Shown in pieces: positions 42,961 through 51,151 of a stretch of DNA of 64,000 nucleotides. Origin of the DNA: JALYNX01 sp040902845 (GTDB taxonomy: Bacteria > Actinomycetota > Acidimicrobiia > Spongiisociales > ZC4RG35). A program made the translations under genes and the position numbers. Position 1 is the first letter of the stretch; each line of letters opens with the position of its first letter. The stretch is from assembly GCA_040902845.1 (NCBI GenBank), contig JBBDWM010000016.1, forward strand, positions 62,001 through 126,000, read 5' to 3'. A model generated the notes under the pieces. It did not search any database, had not been told where the DNA came from, and was given only the letters and a program-made list of their open reading frames with translations.

Positions 42961-45561
42961 GTGTCGTCTGTGGTCGATGAGAGTGTCGTCGCCGCTTCAA
43001 TGTTGATCGATCGCGCACGGATTCATCCTCGGCGGACACTCGTCGACGGCAACCTGCTCCTCAACACGCTGGGTTCGTCGGATCATCGGGCTCGGGCGAT
43101 CGTCCTTCGGGCCCTGAGCATCGCCGGTCGCTATGCCACAACCATTCGGGAATCGATCTCATATGCAGAATCGGCTGTCAGCGAGGCAGAGGCAGCCGCC
43201 GACCTGGAGCTCGGGGCTCGAGCCAGGATGACGCTGGCCGGGTCGCTGGCTCTTGCAGGAGAAAACGCGAGGGCGGATGCCGTTCTTGAGGAAGCGTCCG
43301 CGACTGCAACAGGTCTCTTGGCTGCCGAAATCGATTTCCAGCGGGGGTCAGTCCTCAGCCGCATGGGGGAATCGACCCGGGCTCTCGAGACCTACGGTGC
43401 GGCCCTCCCCGTCTTCTTAGAGCACGACGACCAAGAGTCGGTTGCAATGACCCTGCACAACCAGGCCTTGCTCAAACTCAACGCCGGTGACATAGCGGGG
43501 GCGGAGCTGGATCTGCGTCGAGCCAGCGACCTGTACGAGGGAATCGGTCAGATCGTCCCAAGGGCCTTCGTCGATCACAACCTCGGGATGGTGGCTGCGC
43601 GCCGAGGCGATATCCCGACCGCGCTACAACTCTTTGACGTCAGCGAGCGCGAGTTGCGAGGTCTCCTCGGGTCGGCTGCCGAAGTCCAGGTCAGCCGGGT
43701 CGAGATCCTTCTGTCGGCAGGTTTGTTTCGTGAGGCGCTGGCGTTGGCGGTCGACACTGCGGGCTCCATGCATGAGGCGGGTCTTGGCGAGGACGAGGCC
43801 GAGGCTCGGTTGGTCGGAGCCCAAGCGTCGCTGTTGGCCGGCGACGTGGAGCTCGCCCTGCGGTGGGCCGATATCGCTGCAGAGCTCTTCGACCAGCAAC
43901 GACGCGTGGTGTGGGCGGCGAGCGCCCGACTAGTCGGGATTCAGGCCCAGTACCAAGCAGGCGCGATCAACCCGGCCCTGATCGTGGAAGCGAAGGAGAT
44001 CGCCACCGTTCTCGAGACCGAAGGCCAGGTCATTCCGGCCTTCAACGCCCGGCTAACCGCCGGTCGCATCGGTCTGGAGCTCGGGCTGGTGACCGAGGCC
44101 ATTGAGGACCTGGCGCGGGTCGCGGAGCAACGCACCGGGCCGGTCGAGCTCCGACTCCAATCGTGGCTGGCCACGGCGCTGGTTCGCCAGGCGACCGGGA
44201 ACACCGCTGGTGCCGATGCCGCGGCCCGGGCAGGGATGCGGCTTCTTGACGAATACCAGGCCGCCCTCGGTGCCACCGATATTCGCACCGGGGTGGAGCG
44301 TCATGGTGCCGAGTTGGGTGAGCTCGGCCTGCGTTTGGCTTTGAATTCATCCAACCCGCGCCGGGTGTTCGCCTGGATGGAACGAAGCCGAGCCAGGGCG
44401 CTGCGTCATCGACCGGTGACACCATCGGACGATCGGGCCCAGGCAGCCGACCTCGCCGAGTTACGTCGGGTCTCCATGGAGCTGAGAGCTGCGGAGGGGA
44501 ACGAGGTTCGGGAACTGGGTCGTCAGGAGCGGGCGCTTCAGGAGTCGATCCGGGACCGGGGTCGGGTAGCTCGCGGTGGTAGGTCGAAGAGCAGGGCCGC
44601 GCTTCCCGATATCGCCAAGTCGCTTGGCAAGAAAACTCTGGTCGAATTCGCATCACTCGACGACCGGTTGTGGGCGGTGACCATTCGCGATGGCCGATTC
44701 TCGGTTGCGGGATTGGGCCCGGAGCCAGTGGTCCTCGCCGAATTGGAGAGCCTTCGTTTCATGATGCGACGTCTGGCGCGGGGCCGGGGCAACGCATCAA
44801 ATGATCTCGCCCGACAGGTAGCGGGCCGTCTCGACGAGATGTTGTTCGGTTCGTTGGACACCGGTATTGGGCCACTCGTGGTGATCCCCACCCCCGCCTT
44901 GCATGCCACTCCATGGGCGACGTTGCCCACCTGTCGAGGGCGTTCGGTCACCGTGGCCCCGTCGGCCGAGCTCTGGTGGCGGGCATCAATGCGGAGGCGA
45001 CGTTCCGGTGCGGTGGTGGTGGCCGCCGGCCCCGATCTGGCCTTGGCCGAAACTGAGACCCGAGAGGTGGGAGCCCTGTATCGGGGTGCGGTGATGATGG
45101 GACCCGACCATTCCACGGTCGAGGAAATCAGGAACGTCCTCGACCGGGCTGCGACCGCCCACATCGCCAGTCATGCGACATTCGAAACGGAGAACCCGAT
45201 GTTCTCCTCGCTGCGTCTCGCAGACGGCGATCTCACGGTTTACGACCTGGAACGGATGCGACGGCTGCCTGACCTTGTTGTGCTCTCCGCCTGTGACTCG
45301 GGTTTTAGCGACACCCACGCCGGGGAGGAACTGATGGGTCTCGGATCCGCCCTGATCAGTTTGGGGACCCGCACTTTGGTGGCCAGTGTTGGCCTGGTTC
45401 CAGATTCGGATGCCACCCGGGAGCTGATGGTGGGCTTCCATCGTGGTCTCATTTCCGGTCTCAGCCCCTCTGAGGCGCTCAATGAGGCCCAGGTGGGCAT
45501 CGACGGGACCTCAGCCGGTTACGTGGCGGCCGCCTCGTTCGTGTGCATCGGAGCTGGCTGA
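42961..45561 (+). CDS. TPR-CHAT (caspase-like) protein
   Basis: The protein is 866 aa from a GTG with AGGGAG just upstream. About 500 N-terminal residues are TPR-like helical repeats (ESVAMTLHNQALLKLNAGDI, GMVAARRGDIPTALQLFDVS). A basic connector (SRARALRHRP) follows. The CHAT protease domain covers about 570-866, with the catalytic pair His738 (HIASHATF) and Cys778 (LSACDSG). Both are intact, so a protease is likely rather than a scaffold. There is no membrane helix, so it acts in the cytosol. It lies 54 bp before an ECF sigma-factor gene, as TPR-CHAT lies beside RpoE in type III-E CRISPR loci, but no cas gene is present. Confidence 0.9.
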   Translation: MSSVVDESVVAASMLIDRARIHPRRTLVDGNLLLNTLGSSDHRARAIVLRALSIAGRYATTIRESISYAESAVSEAEAAADLELGARARMTLAGSLALAGENARADAVLEEASATATGLLAAEIDFQRGSVLSRMGESTRALETYGAALPVFLEHDDQESVAMTLHNQALLKLNAGDIAGAELDLRRASDLYEGIGQIVPRAFVDHNLGMVAARRGDIPTALQLFDVSERELRGLLGSAAEVQVSRVEILLSAGLFREALALAVDTAGSMHEAGLGEDEAEARLVGAQASLLAGDVELALRWADIAAELFDQQRRVVWAASARLVGIQAQYQAGAINPALIVEAKEIATVLETEGQVIPAFNARLTAGRIGLELGLVTEAIEDLARVAEQRTGPVELRLQSWLATALVRQATGNTAGADAAARAGMRLLDEYQAALGATDIRTGVERHGAELGELGLRLALNSSNPRRVFAWMERSRARALRHRPVTPSDDRAQAADLAELRRVSMELRAAEGNEVRELGRQERALQESIRDRGRVARGGRSKSRAALPDIAKSLGKKTLVEFASLDDRLWAVTIRDGRFSVAGLGPEPVVLAELESLRFMMRRLARGRGNASNDLARQVAGRLDEMLFGSLDTGIGPLVVIPTPALHATPWATLPTCRGRSVTVAPSAELWWRASMRRRRSGAVVVAAGPDLALAETETREVGALYRGAVMMGPDHSTVEEIRNVLDRAATAHIASHATFETENPMFSSLRLADGDLTVYDLERMRRLPDLVVLSACDSGFSDTHAGEELMGLGSALISLGTRTLVASVGLVPDSDATRELMVGFHRGLISGLSPSEALNEAQVGIDGTSAGYVAAASFVCIGAG

Positions 45562-45615
45562 AGAATTCTCCAATTCGATGTATCTCTAGGCAGGCCGGGC
45601 CCTCCGTTCCTTACC

Positions 45616-46209
45616 ATGACCCAAATGGCTGAAGCCATCACCCACGGCGAGCTATTGGCTCGGGCATCGAGGGGCGACCAGGTTGCATGGAACACTCTGG
45701 TCGAGACCTTCGGGCAGATGGTGTGGTCGATTGCCAGGAGCTTCCGGCTCGACGATGCCACAGCAAAAGACGTGACTCAGACTGTCTGGCTCAAACTGGT
45801 CGAGAACTGTGATCGCATCAAAGACCCCGAGCGTCTTCCCGGATGGCTCGCAACCACTTGTCGACGGGAGGCCCTCAAGGTCGCCCGGCTCCGCCAGCGC
45901 ACCCTTCCCACCGACTTCGAATACGACTTGGCGGACCCGTCGCCCTCGCTCGAGGCAATGCTGGTCGAGGACGAAGAGGTGCGCGAAGTGGTGACCGCCT
46001 TTGGCTCCCTCGCTGAGGATTGTCAGCAATTGCTTCGGCTTCTGGCCACCGACCCACCGCTCAGTTATGAGGAGATATCCGAGATCACCGGCCGTCCGGT
46101 GGGAAGTCTTGGCCCGACACGCGCCAGGTGCATCGAGAGACTCAAGTCGGCAATGGGTATCAGAAATGACGCTGCCGGCTCTATTGACCAAGGAGATGGT
46201 GAAAAGTGA
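45616..46209 (+). CDS. ECF-type RNA polymerase sigma factor of the CHAT island
   Basis: The protein is 197 aa. Region 2: VAWNTLVETFGQMVWSIARS, DVTQTVWLKLVENCDRI, RLPGWLATTCRREALKVARL. Region 4: LAEDCQQLLRLLATDPPLSY then EEISEITGRPVGSLGPTRAR, a helix-turn-helix. It has no classical anti-sigma gene beside it. Instead the next gene, overlapping by 4 bp (GTGA), codes for a small acidic protein that may take that role. Confidence 0.92.
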   Translation: MTQMAEAITHGELLARASRGDQVAWNTLVETFGQMVWSIARSFRLDDATAKDVTQTVWLKLVENCDRIKDPERLPGWLATTCRREALKVARLRQRTLPTDFEYDLADPSPSLEAMLVEDEEVREVVTAFGSLAEDCQQLLRLLATDPPLSYEEISEITGRPVGSLGPTRARCIERLKSAMGIRNDAAGSIDQGDGEK

Positions 46210-46670
46210 GCGAGAACAGGGATTACACCGAAAGCCAGCTGTTGGAGCTCCTTCGGCAAGGTCTTGAATCCACCGACCCGGTGCCGGCCGACGTCAACGA
46301 ATTCGCCATGGCCGCACTCACCTGGAGGACGATCGAAGCCGAACTGGCAGAGATCGCCTTCGACTCCGCAAGCGAGGAGACACCGGCCGGGGTTCGGGGG
46401 CCCGCAGGTGAGCGGATGCTCTCCTACGAGACTGCGACTCTCAGCATCGATATCGAGTATCGGAGCGGCATCCGCCGGCTCATCGGGCAGGTCGCCCCAC
46501 CCCAGCCGGCCAAGGTCGAGCTCCATCACTCCAAAGGGACTCTCACTACCGTCGCCGACGATCTCGGCCGGTTCAGCTTCGAAGATGTCGAGCCTGGCCC
46601 AGTGAGCATCGTCTGCACCTCGCACGGGCCCGACCCGGATGTGATCAAGACCGAATGGACGGTCCTCTGA
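46206..46670 (+). CDS. Small acidic protein with carboxypeptidase-regulatory-like C-terminus, sigma-factor partner
   Basis: The protein is 154 aa, starting with GTG in the sigma-factor stop. Residues 1-60 are helical and acidic (LLELLRQGLESTDPVPADVN, EFAMAALTWRTIEAELAEIA). Residues 80-154 are beta-rich (RRLIGQVAPPQPAKVELHH, DDLGRFSFEDVEPGPVSIV), like a transthyretin/carboxypeptidase-regulatory domain. I have seen this architecture beside ECF sigma and CHAT genes in other actinobacteria. With no membrane helix, it may bind the sigma factor directly or be the CHAT substrate. Both are inference. Confidence 0.75.
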   Translation: MSENRDYTESQLLELLRQGLESTDPVPADVNEFAMAALTWRTIEAELAEIAFDSASEETPAGVRGPAGERMLSYETATLSIDIEYRSGIRRLIGQVAPPQPAKVELHHSKGTLTTVADDLGRFSFEDVEPGPVSIVCTSHGPDPDVIKTEWTVL

Positions 46671-46765
46671 CCCGAAGCCGGATAGGTGGGTATCTGAGCC
46701 GGTCCCCATGCCTCTCTACTTCAGAAGCAGTCGTCGCACAGACGAAGTTGAGAAAGAGGCAGAAG

Positions 46766-46954
46766 ATGACAGACATGTCCCCAAACCAGAGCCCGAAATG
46801 GGCATGGCGTCGGGCATGGGCCAGGAAACCGATCGCACAACTCGACCACCCGGTCGATAGGTGGCTCGGTTCCCGGTCGAGGGAACCCGGAATCAAGGAA
46901 AGCCACCGAAGCCGTCGTCGCTATCGCTGGCTCAATGCCCGCCCCGCCTTCTGA
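46766..46954 (+). CDS. Candidate small basic Trp-rich protein
   Basis: The frame is 62 aa with GAGG six bases before the ATG. It is strongly basic and Trp-rich (KWAWRRAWARKP, SRRRYRWLNARP). It sits 95 bp after the sigma-partner gene and ends about 20 bp before a strong hairpin, as a final gene of the island would. No homologue is known to me. It could be a peptide effector or a substrate of one of the two proteases, or not a gene at all. Confidence 0.4.
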   Translation: MTDMSPNQSPKWAWRRAWARKPIAQLDHPVDRWLGSRSREPGIKESHRSRRRYRWLNARPAF

Positions 46955-46975
46955 ACGTTCCACAATCCGATAAAG

Positions 46976-47012
46976 GGAAAGGGCCCCCACCTTCAGAGGT
47001 GGGGCCCTTTCC
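46976..47012 (+). terminator. Strong GC-rich hairpin at the end of the CHAT island
   Basis: Arms GGAAAGGGCCCCCACC and GGTGGGGCCCTTTCC pair around TTCAGA, with one bulged C. The stem is 15 bp. There is no T-run on the plus strand, so it may terminate only partly or protect the 3' end. Confidence 0.65.
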
Positions 47013-47365
47013 ATGCTGGGCGCCTCCTCGACTTCTCCGATGAGCCTGGGGAGCAGCGCCTGTTTCTGCGGATCAGAGCCATATCCGTTCATCGTGACCG
47101 ACTTAAGCCGAACCGAGATCCCACTGGTTACTATCAGCGGCGGCTATCGCTACCCGGGCCGCGTTGCCGTCGGTTTCGATAGAAGGGGCAACATCCATCG
47201 AGGTCGACGATGGAACTCTGGTGGGCTCCCATTCGTCAGACCCGGAGCCATCGACGAGCAGGCCGCTCTCGACTTCCTGGCAAGCCCGCTGGTCGGTGTC
47301 ATCACCGAGGCTGCCATCCCATACGGTCAACACCTGGGCCATTCAGCCCGGGTGACAGTCCAACG
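47013..47365. other. Intergenic region with no convincing gene
   Basis: Long frames are open on both strands here, as expected at this GC content. None has a good ribosome site, a family signature or coherent composition. The region separates the hairpin of the CHAT island from the terminator of the leftward gene at 47449. Confidence 0.45.
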
Positions 47366-47404
47366 AAAAAACACCGGGATCGCCTTATCGACGATCCCGG
47401 TGTT
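47366..47404 (-). terminator. Rho-independent terminator of the MSTSV-family gene
   Basis: Arms AACACCGGGATCG and CGATCCCGGTGTT surround a short loop. On the minus strand the stem is followed directly by TTTTTT, the classic intrinsic terminator shape. It lies 45 bp beyond the stop at 47449. Confidence 0.88.
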
Positions 47405-47448
47405 GTGCTCCCCGGAGTTGTATCGGATTTTTCGACAGAATCCTGAAA

Positions 47449-47946
47449 CTACCGTGGTCTCTTTTCAGCGGGCAGCCGGTTCGGCGCCGCATCGGCAGCT
47501 GTGTCGGCTCCGATCGGAGCGTCGACGCTGTCCATCAGCTTGCGCCAGTCCGAGGGAAAGGCGTTGTGCTGATCGGCTCCTATTGGAGCTTCGACGCTAT
47601 CCATCAGCTTGCGATAATCCGAAGGCAAGACGTTCAGCTGCGCGGCTGCGATTCGAGCCGCATAGGCGTCTCCATCGATGTTCACCTGCAGCAACTTGGA
47701 CGCCGGGGAAGTCTGGCGCACCGCGTGCTGCTGGGTCATGAACTCGATCCTCGAATTCCAGGCGTTTTCATAAGCCTGACTGACTTGGAGATCGACGTCG
47801 GATTCGATGACTTCGTTCGTCTGGTTGGAGGCGAAGACGAAGCCGAGGGCGATGACAGCTGCCAATCCAGCAGCGGCCAACCCGACAAAACGACCGGAGG
47901 GTCCGGCCGACCGGGTGGTACCCGGATGAATGACACTCGTAGACAT
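47449..47946 (-). CDS. Single-pass membrane protein with internal repeats (MSTSV family, long member)
   Basis: The protein is 165 aa with AGGAGGAAATC before the ATG. MSTSVIHPGTTRSAG is followed by one membrane helix (LAAAGLAAVIALGFVFA) and a hydrophilic outer tail. Near the C-terminus an 18-residue unit occurs twice: SDYRKLMDSVEAPIGAD and SDWRKLMDSVDAPIGAD. The N-terminus and leader match the short protein at 32225. It has its own promoter-like leader and intrinsic terminator. Function unknown. Confidence 0.75.
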   Translation of the reverse strand: MSTSVIHPGTTRSAGPSGRFVGLAAAGLAAVIALGFVFASNQTNEVIESDVDLQVSQAYENAWNSRIEFMTQQHAVRQTSPASKLLQVNIDGDAYAARIAAAQLNVLPSDYRKLMDSVEAPIGADQHNAFPSDWRKLMDSVDAPIGADTAADAAPNRLPAEKRPR

Positions 47947-47962
47947 GATTTCCTCCTATGTC

Positions 47963-48027
47963 CCAACGTGGACGATTTGTTCACGTTGGCAGAGGAGAGC
48001 GTTCGCGGAGGTCCCTGATACGAGGTT
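47963..48027 (-). promoter_or_regulatory. Conserved leader of the MSTSV-family gene, copy B
   Basis: On the minus strand AACCTCGTATCAGG (48014-48027) lies about 68 bp before the ATG. A perfect 8-bp hairpin CCAACGTG/CACGTTGG (47963-47989) follows, then the ribosome site. Order and spacing match copy A, although the hairpin bases differ. That is the mark of conserved structure. The motif lies next to the end of the upstream gene. Confidence 0.55.
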
Positions 48028-48029
48028 TG

Positions 48030-49436
48030 TCAGGATCCCTGTTGCACCTCGCCCAGGATGCCGACCTCCCCGAAGATCTGGATCTCGGGGTCACTTCGGG
48101 TGCGGATGATGTCCCCGGTTGCGAGGTCGATCACGTGGATGTTGGTTCGTGTGTCCCAGCAAGTCACGTATCCGATCGTCCCATCGCGGCTGAATGACTC
48201 GGAGCCGCAGTACCGGGTCGGTTGATCGGATCCGTGATGGGCGATGACTTCAAGACCGGTCGGATCTATGACATAGAAACCGAACGATTCCTCCTCATAT
48301 GTGCTGGCGCCATTGGTGTTGCCATAGCCGGTTGCGAGGAGCCGGGCACCATCCGGGGAGAGGTGGACCTGCGATATTGGCGCCTCGAGATGGTCGACGA
48401 TCTGCCAGGTTTTGGTATCGATGGTGATGATCCCGGTCGGCGAACTCGTGGCCAACCAGCCGTCGTCGGTGACCTCGAACTCCCCGCTCGTGGTCGCTAC
48501 GTGAAGAGACCTTCCATCCCCGCTCAGAGTCGCCGAACGTGTGTCGGCCACGTAGGCGCCCATCTCATCAGATGCTGGAGCAAGCGGGCCGGAGTCTGGG
48601 GCCACCTGTCCGAACTTGTGCTTGGTGGACTCACCGGTGGTCAGATCGACTTCGGTGACCACGTCCTCGTTGCCGTGAACGATCAGGGCACGGAATCGAT
48701 CGGCGTCCCAAACCACCGCCGGCCTGGCCTCGACCGAACCGGGGTAGCTCTCACCAATGTCGACCTGCTCGACGATCCCGATGCTCACTCCTGGCATCGG
48801 GATTTCGGTTACGACTCCTGTCGCAAGGTCCACTGTCACGATGACCGCCACCCCCCCGGAGTCACCGAAAAGAGCTGCTTGCTCCTCGCCAAAGACGTGA
48901 AGCTCGGACCAGTAAATGAACCCGATCGGAAGCTCTGCGATGGTGTCCGGTTGAGGCTGCGAGATGTTCGCCCGACGCAACTGGAGGGTGAAGGGACCAT
49001 TCTCAATGATGTAGACCTTTCCATCGTCGGTCACGTGGACCACCTGATCCACCGGATCCCACGTCGAAGCCGTCTCCCAGGTTGCGAGGTCGATCAGGCG
49101 CAACTCGACGTTGTACCCGTTGTCGTCGCCGACGTTGAGAGCCAGCCAGGAGCCCTTCTCAGAGGTCATGCCCCAGAACCAGTCGCCCATCGTGATCGGC
49201 GCGTAACCACTGATCGCTTCCAGGGTGAGTGGGTCGACCGGATAGATCGCCGCCCGCTCGGTGTCGATGGTGGTCGTGGGTTGATCGGTTCGGTCGACAG
49301 TCGTGACCGTTGTGGACGAAGAGAAGGTGTCGGGCAGGGCTAGCGGTTCGGTGTTGGGCGTCGCGTCGGGACGGGTGCAGGCGACGGTCATCGTGAACAG
49401 AGCAATCACAAGGAGCAGATTCCTACGGGGCGTCAT
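48030..49436 (-). CDS. Beta-propeller lipoprotein
   Basis: The protein is 468 aa. The lipobox is TMTVAC (Cys at about residue 20), followed by a Thr-rich linker. The body has repeated strands such as LRLIDLATWETASTWDP, VTVDLATGVVTEIPMPG, TEVDLTTGESTKHKFG, ITIDTKTWQIVDHLEAP and HVIDLATGDIIRTRSDP, as in a WD40-like/YVTN propeller. It is exposed at the membrane surface; ligand unknown. Together with the kelch lipoprotein at 40094 it makes two propeller lipoproteins near the CHAT island. Confidence 0.82.
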   Translation of the reverse strand: MTPRRNLLLVIALFTMTVACTRPDATPNTEPLALPDTFSSSTTVTTVDRTDQPTTTIDTERAAIYPVDPLTLEAISGYAPITMGDWFWGMTSEKGSWLALNVGDDNGYNVELRLIDLATWETASTWDPVDQVVHVTDDGKVYIIENGPFTLQLRRANISQPQPDTIAELPIGFIYWSELHVFGEEQAALFGDSGGVAVIVTVDLATGVVTEIPMPGVSIGIVEQVDIGESYPGSVEARPAVVWDADRFRALIVHGNEDVVTEVDLTTGESTKHKFGQVAPDSGPLAPASDEMGAYVADTRSATLSGDGRSLHVATTSGEFEVTDDGWLATSSPTGIITIDTKTWQIVDHLEAPISQVHLSPDGARLLATGYGNTNGASTYEEESFGFYVIDPTGLEVIAHHGSDQPTRYCGSESFSRDGTIGYVTCWDTRTNIHVIDLATGDIIRTRSDPEIQIFGEVGILGEVQQGS

Positions 49437-49503
49437 GGGAAGGCCTCCCGATCACGACGCTATCAACGGTGGTGGGGAGGATCGGCGTTCCCCGAATCTG
49501 GAT

Positions 49504-49545
49504 GCACCACGTCACGCATGCGTGACGCCCTTCCTCAGGAACGCG
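49504..49545 (+). repeat. GGCGTCACG-family palindrome, copy A
   Basis: CGTCACGCATGCGTGACG is a perfect palindrome, followed by CCCTTCCTCAGGAACGC. It lies 4 bp after the end of the leftward FAD-oxidoreductase gene. It may act as a terminator. Confidence 0.65.
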
Positions 49546-49548
49546 CGG

Positions 49549-51147
49549 CTACTTCTTCTTGGCGAGGTCCCCGATGATCTGTTGGGAGGCGAAGCGACCC
49601 GGGGCGCCCATCACACAGCCACCGGGGTGGGTGCCCGAACCGCACTGGTAGTAACCCTCGATCGGCGTCCGATACTGGTTCCAACCGGGCGCCGGGCGGA
49701 AGAAGAACATCTGGGGGGCGAGGAACTCACCGGCGAAGATGTTGCCCTCGGTGAGGCCCACGGTGCGCTCTATGTCGAGCGGGGTGACCACCTCCCGATG
49801 CAACACCAAGTCCCCAAAACCGGGGAAGAACGACTCCAGGGTTTTCTGGACCACGTCGCCGAACCGGTCCCGCTCGGTGTCCCAGTCGCTCTCCTTGAGG
49901 TGATACGGGGCGTACTGGATGAAGCAAGACATCACCGCCTTGCCCGGAGGCGCCATGTCGGGGTCGACGTTGGACTGGATGCACCCGTCGATGTAAGGCT
50001 TCAGTGAATACCATCCGTATTTGGCATCGTCGAACGCCCGTTCCAGATAGTCCAGCGAGGGGCCGATGTTGATGAACCCCCGGTACTGATCCGAGCGGCC
50101 GGCCAGGGCGGGGTAGGTGGGGTTGGCGTCGAGGGCGAAGTTGACCTTGGCCGACGTCCCCTGGAATTTGAAGCGGCGGATGTTGTCCACCAGGTCGGTG
50201 GGCAGCTCACGAGGATCGACCAGCTCCATAAATGTGCGGCGGGGGTCGACGGAACTGACCACCGTCTTGGCCTCCAGCTCGGTCCCATCCTCCAGCATGA
50301 CCCCGGTGGCCCGCCCGTTCTTGGTGATCACGTGGGCGACCTGTGACTCCAGCCGGATTTCAGCTCCGAGCGCCTCGGCGGCCCGCGCCAGAACCTGAGT
50401 GAAGCCCCCATTCCCTCCCTTGTGGAAGGCCCAGGACCCATAAGCCCCGTCGTGCTCGCCGAAGGAGTGATAGAGAAGGACCAGACCCGACCCCTGGGAG
50501 CGGGGGCCGACCTTGGTCCCGATGATTCCCGAGGAGGCCAGCAGACCCTGCATGATGTTGGACTCGAAGTAATCCTCGAGGATGTCGGCCGCGCTGCCCG
50601 TCATCAACCGGATCAGGTCGTGGAGGACGTTGGGAGGCAGATCCGCGAGATACGAGCCGATCGCCGCCAGCCGGGCTCGCTCCTCGGGGTCCTTCGAGGT
50701 GATGTCGGGTGGGATCGAATCCATCAATGGGCGGATGGCGTGGACCGCCTGTTCCATCATGTGCCCGTAGGCGTCATAGGCGTCGGCGTCGTGTGGCGAG
50801 TGCCTGGCGATCTCGTGATGGTTCTCGTTCTTGTCGGCGCCAAGGTAGAGGTAGTCGCCGTTCTCCATAGGGGCGAAGCTCGACGGCATGAGGAGAGGCA
50901 TGAACCCGTGTTTGGTCAGCTCCAATTCATGGATGATCTCGGGGCGGAGGAGGCTGAGGGCGTAGGAGAAGGTGGTGAAGCTGAATCCAGGATGGAGCTC
51001 CTCGGTGATCGCCGCCCCGCCAACGAGATGGCGGCGTTCCAGGATCAGAGTGTCGAGCCCGGCCTTGGCCAAGTAGGCCCCGTTGACCAGGCCGTTGTGA
51101 CCGCCACCAATGACGATCGCGTCGTACTTCCGCTTATCTGCCATCAC
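49549..51147 (-). CDS. FAD-dependent oxidoreductase, phytoene-desaturase/PYROXD2-like
   Basis: The protein is 532 aa. DAIVIGGGHNGLVNGAYLAK is the FAD-binding GxGxxG motif, followed by LERRHLVGGAAITEELHPGF as in carotenoid-desaturase-like amine oxidases. The C-terminal PIEGYYQCGSGTHPGGCVMG GAPGR-like region binds FAD again. It is in one leftward operon with the GcvT-like gene (4 bp gap). An amine-dehydrogenase role with C1 transfer to folate by GcvT would fit, but carotenoid chemistry is not excluded. Confidence 0.85.
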   Translation of the reverse strand: MMADKRKYDAIVIGGGHNGLVNGAYLAKAGLDTLILERRHLVGGAAITEELHPGFSFTTFSYALSLLRPEIIHELELTKHGFMPLLMPSSFAPMENGDYLYLGADKNENHHEIARHSPHDADAYDAYGHMMEQAVHAIRPLMDSIPPDITSKDPEERARLAAIGSYLADLPPNVLHDLIRLMTGSAADILEDYFESNIMQGLLASSGIIGTKVGPRSQGSGLVLLYHSFGEHDGAYGSWAFHKGGNGGFTQVLARAAEALGAEIRLESQVAHVITKNGRATGVMLEDGTELEAKTVVSSVDPRRTFMELVDPRELPTDLVDNIRRFKFQGTSAKVNFALDANPTYPALAGRSDQYRGFINIGPSLDYLERAFDDAKYGWYSLKPYIDGCIQSNVDPDMAPPGKAVMSCFIQYAPYHLKESDWDTERDRFGDVVQKTLESFFPGFGDLVLHREVVTPLDIERTVGLTEGNIFAGEFLAPQMFFFRPAPGWNQYRTPIEGYYQCGSGTHPGGCVMGAPGRFASQQIIGDLAKKK

Positions 51148-51151
51148 TACC

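Noticed and set aside
45580..45590. GTATCTCTAGG before the ECF sigma gene as another copy of the CGTATCAGG motif
   Set aside because: Only GTATC and AGG match, and spacing differs; too weak to support auto-regulation.
46721..47092. Minus-strand frame containing GAGIEPAIATT
   Set aside because: This is a familiar spurious translation. It is antisense to the hairpin and the mini-ORF, with a Pro/Arg-rich composition.
47013..47741. A 242-codon plus-strand frame after the CHAT island
   Set aside because: It runs through an intrinsic terminator and into the antisense of the MSTSV-family gene; the C-terminal part is the Arg/Ser-rich shadow of that gene. No ribosome site or family match.
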